A DNA stretch of 64,000 nt from Callipepla californica brunnescens (taxonomy: Eukaryota; Chordata; Aves; Galliformes; Odontophoridae): the NCBI GenBank assembly GCA_023055505.1, contig JALIRH010000010.1, forward strand, positions 5,023,501 through 5,087,500. Reading direction: 5' to 3'. The notes beneath the pieces are model-generated. The model made no database searches and had not been told where the DNA came from. It worked only from the letters and a program-made list of their open reading frames with translations. Shown here piece after piece: positions 56,590-64,000 of this stretch. A program made the translations under genes and the position numbers. Within the stretch, counting starts at the first letter, position 1. Each line of letters begins with the position of its first letter.

Positions 56590-56960
56590 GAGCAGCAGGT
56601 CCGCTGGTGCTCCGCAGCTCCTCGTGCGGGCTGGAAGCGACCCGCGGTGTTGCAAAAGCTGCAGCGCGCGGTTGCTGCGTTTCGTTACTTAACTTCCTTT
56701 GCAGCATCAGTGTAGCAGAAAGCGTAATGAGGTAATCAGGCAGCCGCCCTCCCTGTTTGGTCTGTCACAGTTGCTTTGTTAGGACAAGACCCAGCGCAGG
56801 GACTGGTTTTCAATCCTTTTTTCCCCTTCTGCAGGTCCCGCGGCGGGAGCCAGCCCCGCCGGCATGGCCGCGGGGCCGCGCGCCGCAGCTGAGCGCTGAG
56901 GCGGGAAAGCGGGGACAGCGCGAGGGCGGGAGGCGGCCGCTTCAGCTGTGCCCCAGGTGT
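56590..56960. promoter_or_regulatory. CpG-rich patch, likely promoter
   Basis: The window is otherwise AT-rich and CpG-poor. This patch, densest at 56835-56942, is full of CpG and GC-box-like GGGCGGG sequence. It sits about 1 kb upstream of DHRS9 coding exon 1, which needs a noncoding first exon, so it is a plausible DHRS9 promoter. It could also serve a + strand transcript (good donors at 57253 and 57311). The short frame through it looks composition-driven. Confidence 0.55.
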
Positions 56961-57399
56961 TAATTAGAGAGGGGAGGTTAACGTAAGCAAAGCACAGTTT
57001 GGACGTGTGATCTGGTCAGTAAATTAAAGTAAAAGCCAGTCCAGCTAGGATGCTCAGCCAGGCGCTGTTTTTTCCACACAAACAGGCATGTCTGCTGACA
57101 TGGGACACTTGGCAGCGCAGTGTGAGGCTGAGTTCTGGTCTCCGCGGTTCATCAGAGGGTCGATAGGACTTTATATCGGATTAACAAAGTGCTACGGTGG
57201 CAGCGTTTTAAGAGTGCTGTGTACAGGCTGTGTTTCCAGCTGCAGCGTGCAGGTGAGACCGAGGGGTGCGGTGCTGGCCCTTGGGGGCAGCAGATCGAAG
57301 ATCTGCAAAGGTAAGCTAAGATCTGAGCTTGTTTTAGGAGCCGCGAACTAGGGAGCACAGAACGAAAAGGCTAATCAAGAAAAACTATATTTCCCTCAA

Positions 57400-60300
57400 A
57401 ATTCCAGGAGACAGTGGGTCAGAAGCCCTGAAAACATTCCAAAAGTGTCTGGGAGAGCTGAGGTGCTGAGGGCAGGCAGGCCCGCAGGAGGTGCCATCTT
57501 GTGACAAAAGCAGCTGAGGCAGCTGAAATCCTTGTGAAAGGTTCCTGTTCTGTTTTATTTTCAGCGCACAGAATTGATAAAATTTATGGGTTTTGCTGTT
57601 TCTCTTCTCAAAGTGTTGAACTTGCCTTCGCTATTTTTATTTGCCCTGTAGTTAGGAATGGCAAAAGTGCTAGCTGCCACATTTTGGTTAAGTCAAAGGG
57701 ATGAGTGAGTGCATGTCCTGCTTCAAGTGTATTTCAAGAGCAGATGGTAAGAGACTAACTATAGGCACCGAGTAAGTGACTCGTGGAAATTCCCTCATTG
57801 CCTGCCTCCCTGCCTGCTTGCTGGAACAGCTCTAGACATTGTTCTGTTGTTTCAGGATGCTGTATTTTTATGACTAAAATTAAACACATTATGACTTAGG
57901 CTAAACAGGCTTATATCATGGAAGAGGAAATGTTTCTCTCATTCTGTGTGCCACCTTCCACCAGAAGGCATCCACCAGACAGTCACCAGTTTGGATTTAT
58001 ACTTTTCATAGGAAGGGAAAATCATCCTTACATAAGCAAGCCCATTGTACCTAGAGGTACTTTCCTTGTTTCACTGTAAGAAAAATGTTAACAATTTGCC
58101 ATTTCATTATGAAGAAATATAATCTGTTTACAAATCAGGAAAGTAAGTTCTTACCAACAAAAAGCAATCAAAAGAGGAAGTCTTGGTTTTGTCTTAGGTG
58201 CAGAAAGCAGGTTTGTGTGTGGAATACTTGTTAGAGGTCTTCTTTGGCAAGGGTAGTAACTTTTTCAAAATGTTTCATGTTGAAAGAGGTAATGTACATA
58301 TGAATATCATGGGATTTATGTGCTAGCCTTTTTACTAGTGTAAATTTCATGTCAGTAATTTCCATGTAAAATTCACGCTGGTTTATACGAAGTGAATGCT
58401 GTGTTGTGTTTGTATAATTGCTGTGTGCCAAGAAAAGATTGGAGACTCAGAATGTGGGTACCTGCCAACCTGACCAACTTTGTGCTTAAATCGATTGTTC
58501 CTACAGCTTCCCAAATTCTCTAGGCTTTGCCCTGCTCAGATACTACGAGAAGGCTGTTCTCTTCTGGCCTGATTTTGTTGTTTGTGTCTTCTAAATATTT
58601 TTATTACTGATATATTTTTTTTCAGATGAATTTGATAAGCCGTATTTAACATCTGATACTCTGGTAACAGATGTTGAAGTCTTCTGCCTAATGCTTAAAT
58701 CTGCAAATGCTGTCAAAACTGTATATTTAACTAAAGTGTCCTTTAGTTAAAAATCAGGGTGCCAGAAGAAACGTAGGGATTATACTCAAGAGAAAGTAAT
58801 CTAGTGTTTGGCTCCTTGGCCCTTGGACCACTTTATGCTAGCTACAAAAACAAATTTGGTTGTGAATGCCTATCAAATACATTAATGAAGCATCAAAAGC
58901 TATCTGCTCCATGCTTTCTGTCCTGCAGACTGCTTTATTTGCATGTGAACCTCATCACAAAATACTGAAACAAGCTGATCATCTGAAACCCAGCCTGCAC
59001 TGGCAAGTTGAACCTGTTTAAATGGTAGAAAAGTGTAGTCACCTGCTACTGGGAGCATACAGTGCTAAATTTCTGGCTATCTTCACAAAGCCTTGGAAGC
59101 ATTTTTGATTTGATTGCTGCTACTAGCTCTGTTCAGTGCTGCAATAAAAATCAATTATGTTGTAGATTACAGCTTGAAGTTGAGGAGTCCTCTGCCAAAA
59201 CAGCACTTGGACTTTCATTTCTTACAGAGAAATAACTAAGATTCATTTTTACTCACTTGTTCCTGTGCACTGCTTAAAAATATCCTGAAAAGAGGGTAAC
59301 ACTGGTATAACGCTGGCATAGACATCTGTTCAAAGAAGTACCAATCATTTTATTGCACTTGGCTAAATTATAATCTTTTTTTTTTTTCTGCGTAAAGTAG
59401 TATAGGAATATGTGAACTGTAATCAGAATATTTCCGTTCAACTCAGGCCAAGACTGAGGGGACTTATCCTGCCAGTGTGGCTTATGTTTCATGAAGTAAA
59501 TATCCATTGCCTGTTTTGGTTTGGAGATCTTGTAGCTGTTCCCTACTGAAATACAAGAGTGTGAGCATCTGTCCTCTGTTTCCCGGACTTACTGAATTTG
59601 TGCTCTCTGTTCTTTTAGTTTGGTGGCTAATTCTTTCAATGAGACGTTTCTAGGGCTGAATCTAGCAGTAGAAAGTTTTCCCTTCCCAGAACATCAGAAA
59701 GTGGCAGAATGCAATAAAGATGTGGGGGAGGACAGTTTTTCCACTTGCAGTTGTGTAACAGGAAGGTGACTGTTACAAAACTGAATGCTGCATGTTCTCC
59801 ACCTTGCCTTGCACAGGAGGATGATTTTTCAGCATGCGTCCATTTTTTCTGGCCGTGTCATAAAGTCAGGTTAGAATTTATTAATATTCAGGACTTTCTG
59901 TGTTAGGAAGTTGAGAAAAGTGGAAATGTAGAGTGGAACCCCTTGAAAGAACTGAAGTGGATCTATGGGTCTAATCCAGTGCTGTCTTAATCCACTTCAC
60001 TAGCAGTGTGAAACAGGCCCTTCGCGCGCTTTCCAAATGCTTAGCTCAGCAAAGTGTTTAAGTGGAAAGACTGAAGTAATGTGTCTATATTTGAAACTGT
60101 AATCTGTCTGTGTAAAGCCAAGTCTTGTCTGGAGGTGCTGGACTTTGCTGCGTTCAAGTGTGATTTTGCTCAAGTACTTTGGAAAGGAAAATCAGTGCAA
60201 CTTTCTGACCTTTGGACACAGTGGTCCTGGAGAAACTGCCAGGGGATAATGATGTAAAATGGGTGTCTTCTCCACTGTATCGTTTTCCTTCTGTCCCATC

Positions 60301-63300
60301 CACTTGCATACCCTGCACTGCAAGGTATTATTTTTTTCTATGATTCTAATATGCGGTGGATGAAATAATCAGCTCTGTGGTGTTATCTCAGAGTGTGTTA
60401 TTCACCGAGTTATGCTGTATGCATTAGCAGAGATGTAGACTTGTTTATGTTAGAAGAATGGGAGATGACACCAGGTTTGATAATGCTGTTGCTGTGCGTG
60501 TGGCAGTGATTCGAAACTAGGAGAACAGAGTATAGGTGAGCTATATCTGATCCTGAGGCGCTTCTGTGCACAAGGGTCTGTCATGGAAAGTGTGAGAGCA
60601 CAGACCAACCATCACCTTTCCATCCTGTAACTAATCCATGTTTGCCATTTCCCTCTAAACACTGCAGATGTCATTGACGGGGCCATAGCAGTGTCCTCAC
60701 CAAAGTCCCTTATTGAAAAATCCACTGAGGGGTCATCTCCAATGAGAATTCACTACTCAGTGTTTTCCTTGCTTTAAAATATTTATTTTTTAAAGGAGGA
60801 TTTATAAAAATTTCATAACCATGGAACTGGGGGTGAGCTATGGGTGAGAAACCACGTAGCTAATACAGTAATTCTGTGCTATGGTATGGCATAAAATAAT
60901 GCTATAACAGTCTCTTCCCATGCATTTGTGGTTTTTTTGCATTTTTTTTTTTGCATTTGTTTTGCATTTTTTTTTTTTTTGTAAGAGGATTGTCTAGTCT
61001 CTTGCTGCATAATTGCCTTCCAAGAGGTCTGACTTGAAGTTGTGAGATTACATTAGTCAAATTTAAACCCTCCATTAAATGTCAATGAACTGTAACCAGT
61101 GTGGCCACCAGGTTATTGACCCAGGTGCAAATAGCCAATGCTCAATTTAACGATGGATTAGAATAATGAAAACATGATGCGAAGTGGTTATGCGCTTCAC
61201 TGATTGAATGGGGTTCTTGCAATTTGTTCTGCATGTTTTTCTACAGCCACGGGTAAGTAACATGTCTGTCCTATTTAATGTGTCATAGATTACCGATAAA
61301 ACTTTTTGAACTGAGAGGTAGCTGTATTTTTCCTTCAAAATAATCCAAGTTGAATGCTAAACTGTCCAGCAGTCATAACTTTGCTGGCAGTAGTAAAATG
61401 CAATTTCACTTCAGTGCAGTTTCTGACATATTCTCTGTTGCTAGTTTTGGTTTGGCACACTCAGGTAGATGAGATGATGAAATCTTCTATTATATCTGAT
61501 TTCTGTTATCTAAATCACTCTTACTGGAGACATAATTTTTCAAGGTGTTGTAAGTGGTCCCCAGATGAACTTCCAGAACCTCTGGAATGTTGTTTTAACA
61601 TTCTAATACGGCTTGCTATTGTTCTATATTAATTTAAGGTAATGAGTGATGCCTGCTGGCCACAATAGTGTATGGATAATATTTGATGTTCTGAACTTCA
61701 GGAAAAAAAAAAAAAGCACGTTTCAGAAACGTGGCAGTTACTTCTCTTTATACTGAGAAATTTAGACAATTCCAGAAAGTTTAGCCCTAGCAAGTGTTTG
61801 TAACAAGAATCCCTACTCTAGTCTTCCCTCTTTTTTGCCCCTACTTTTCCCATTATTTAAAACTGCATCAGAATTCAAACTGAAAAAATAGTCAGATGTG
61901 TCGTAATGTTAAAGTACTGTGTCAAAGCAAGCACTGAAGTGAGACTTCCCAGCGTCACGCTCTATGCCAGCACTGAAAGGACAGATCGATTTTTACAGTG
62001 TTCCATTACCAAAATTTTATATAGATGTTATGATTACAAGTCAAATAATAAATACTTGGAAAAGGATGAGGCTGAGAGTGACGAATAACTTGGCTTTGCT
62101 TTGCTTTTGCCTTTTGCATTAATCTACCGCATGATGTTATCTCTTACCATCCTGAAGCAGGAATGCGCTTTATTTTTTATTTTGTAACACGGGTAACAAT
62201 TCCAGTAACACCAGCTTCAGTGTACAGTCAGCTGTTAGGTCAACTTGTCAAATTGCTGATAAAATTACCACTGTGATGAGCTAACTTTTGCAGAAGAAAA
62301 CATGAGTGTGTAGTTGAAACTTCTGTCTCCTGGTGCTGTTAATTGAGTGAACGATTATCTAACTTTCTGAACAAAAAATCTGTAAATAATAAAAAGTAGT
62401 CTTTTTTTGCACTCATAATTTTCTTTAAAACTTTTAACTTTTTTAATTTTTATTTTTTAAATACAAACGTGGCCTTCCTAAAAGCACAGATCTAGGATTA
62501 AAGAGCTGGCAAGCCTCGGGCTCATTGCATATTTAAGCTGTGTTTTCCTTAGAGTCGCTTCACTGTGAAGTGTTCACCAGTCTGTGCTGCCACTGTCAAA
62601 ATAGTTATGTTTTGTAAATGGAACAAGGAGGCTGTGTTTCCAGCTCTCTGTCTAGCTTCAACCTCACAACTGAATTCATGCTCAAAGTAAATAATTTGAC
62701 AATGTGATCATTGACAAAACTGCCAAAAGTGAGCTCCCTGAGAATCTTTGTGTTTTTTTTCCTTCAAGGTACTTCTGGATCTTTAGGATTATTTGAACAG
62801 TTTTGGAGATCTGTCTCAGACTACTTCAACTGATCAGGTACAGCAAAAGGCAGGAAGAAAAATGCAGAGCAAGTTCTGTGTTTTTACTGGGAAGGTGAAT
62901 TAATGTGTGTTTGTTCCATTTGGGGAAAATTGTCACTCTTCTTCAGTGAAAGCTCAAGTGACATTGAACTGCCAGAAGAATATGCTTGCTCTTTTTGGGA
63001 TGCTATTTCTATTTCAGTATAATCTGAATGAACTCATCTGGAAATTAATTCCTTGTTAAATCCTTCCTTATGCTGAATACAGATACAGCTGGAATGAAAT
63101 GTAGATCTGGTCTCATGTGAAACATAGTAGTACGTATATGAGGCTTTCCTTTCTAGTTGGAGGCAGGTCATGTATGTTTTCTGTGTCATATAAAACAGCA
63201 GAAGGTGAGCTTGGAAATGCGCGCATGCTTGAGGCTTTAACTGAGAAGGTAACATAGCCTTGCTTGACCCATTTACCATCCGTTTGAGAGAACAGAAAAG

Positions 63301-64000
63301 AAATTGTTAAGATTATAAATTATTTCATTGTATGTGGAGATGGAAAAAAAAAATCCCAGTAATTTTACCTTGTGAGTGACTGTTATAGTCCTAGTCAGAT
63401 TTTTTGCTGTTGGTGATTTGGCTTTACCCATTTCGTTACAGACAGAATTTGGTTTGCAGACTGGGGCATCACATAGTGTGAGAGGATCAGGATTTACTGA
63501 CATGGATCAAATTCTCATCAGATATTTTCAGGCTGGGAAAACTGCATCCATTGAGCAGTAATCAATGAACAAATGTCTGAATTGAGGGATGTTTTGAATG
63601 CAGTTCTATAGAGATCTGTCTTTCTTCAGGTATAGTTCAGTAATATTAACAAAACCATGGATGGCAGGATGGATAATATGCTCACTAAGTTTGAGCATCA
63701 TGTAAAAGTAGGATAGGCTGGAGATATGTTGAAGAACAGGATTAGAATCCAAAATTATCTTAATAAAGAGGAAAAAATGTCCTGAAGAAAGTAAGATGTT
63801 ATTAAATGCTGATGAAAGCAGACAGGAGTAATCAACCGTGAAAGTACAGTTTGGAAAGCAACTGGCTCTGTAGCAAAGTGCTTGCAAAAAATGAGTGTTT
63901 TTGTGGGATACAGACTGAAGGCAAATCAACAATGTGATATTTCTGTAAAAAAAAATATCATACTGTGCTGTATAAACAAGAATTCAATTTGTGAAACTTG
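57400..64000. other. Region upstream of DHRS9 without recognised genes
   Basis: AT-rich sequence with T-rich low complexity at 60930-60980 and a perfect 11-base hairpin at 58726-58751. None of the open frames (for example 61354-61632 or 63606-63932) resembles a known family. Mammalian synteny would place ABCB11 further on, on the + strand; I recognise no ABCB11 coding exon here. Confidence 0.6.

Noticed and set aside
56325..56655. Frames containing a long Thr-His repeat
   Set aside because: They are translations of the GT microsatellite.
56757..57351. Proline/arginine-rich frames in the CpG patch
   Set aside because: The composition follows from CpG-rich DNA; no domain and no conserved start are seen.
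63376..63932. Open frames near the right edge as possible ABCB11 exons
   Set aside because: None matches the ABCB11 N-terminus or any ABC transporter motif.

Overview
This is vertebrate nuclear DNA: AT-rich, intron-dense, with GT-AG splice sites and CR1 LINE fragments that carry the terminal ATTCTATG-type repeat typical of birds and other reptiles. The CR1 copies and the gene content point to a bird, perhaps a galliform close to chicken; the species cannot be fixed from the sequence.

Positions 817-36754 (+) hold the last 38 coding exons of LRP2 (megalin), the giant endocytic receptor. They encode about 2,086 residues and the stop codon; the 5' half of the gene lies outside the window. In order they give the end of a YWTD propeller and an EGF module, LDL-receptor class A (LA) cluster III (10 repeats), two EGF modules and a propeller, an EGF module and LA cluster IV (11 repeats), two EGF modules and the last propeller, two EGF modules, one transmembrane helix and the cytoplasmic tail. 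Exon phases agree across all 38 exons with no frameshift or internal stop.

Positions 40254-55843 (-) hold two tandem short-chain dehydrogenase/reductase (SDR) genes of the DHRS9/RDH group, convergent with LRP2. Both have four coding exons with the same intron phases. The distal copy (52361-55814) is an intact DHRS9 of 322 residues. The copy next to LRP2 (40254-45909) is open across all four exons, but it has lost the catalytic serine, the NNAG motif, a cofactor-loop glycine, the PG motif and any visible ATG. It is either a pseudoenzyme or a decaying gene. The LRP2-DHRS9 tail-to-tail order is the one known from mammals.

Positions 56000-64000 show no recognisable coding exon. They contain a long GT microsatellite, a CpG-rich patch that is a likely promoter, and otherwise AT-rich sequence. 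By mammalian synteny ABCB11 should follow on the + strand beyond the window.

Functionally, LRP2 takes up vitamin carriers, including retinol-binding protein, in absorptive epithelia, and DHRS9 oxidises retinol and 3-alpha-hydroxysteroids. Both therefore touch retinoid metabolism, but nothing here shows co-regulation. I found no prokaryotic, viral or CRISPR-like system.
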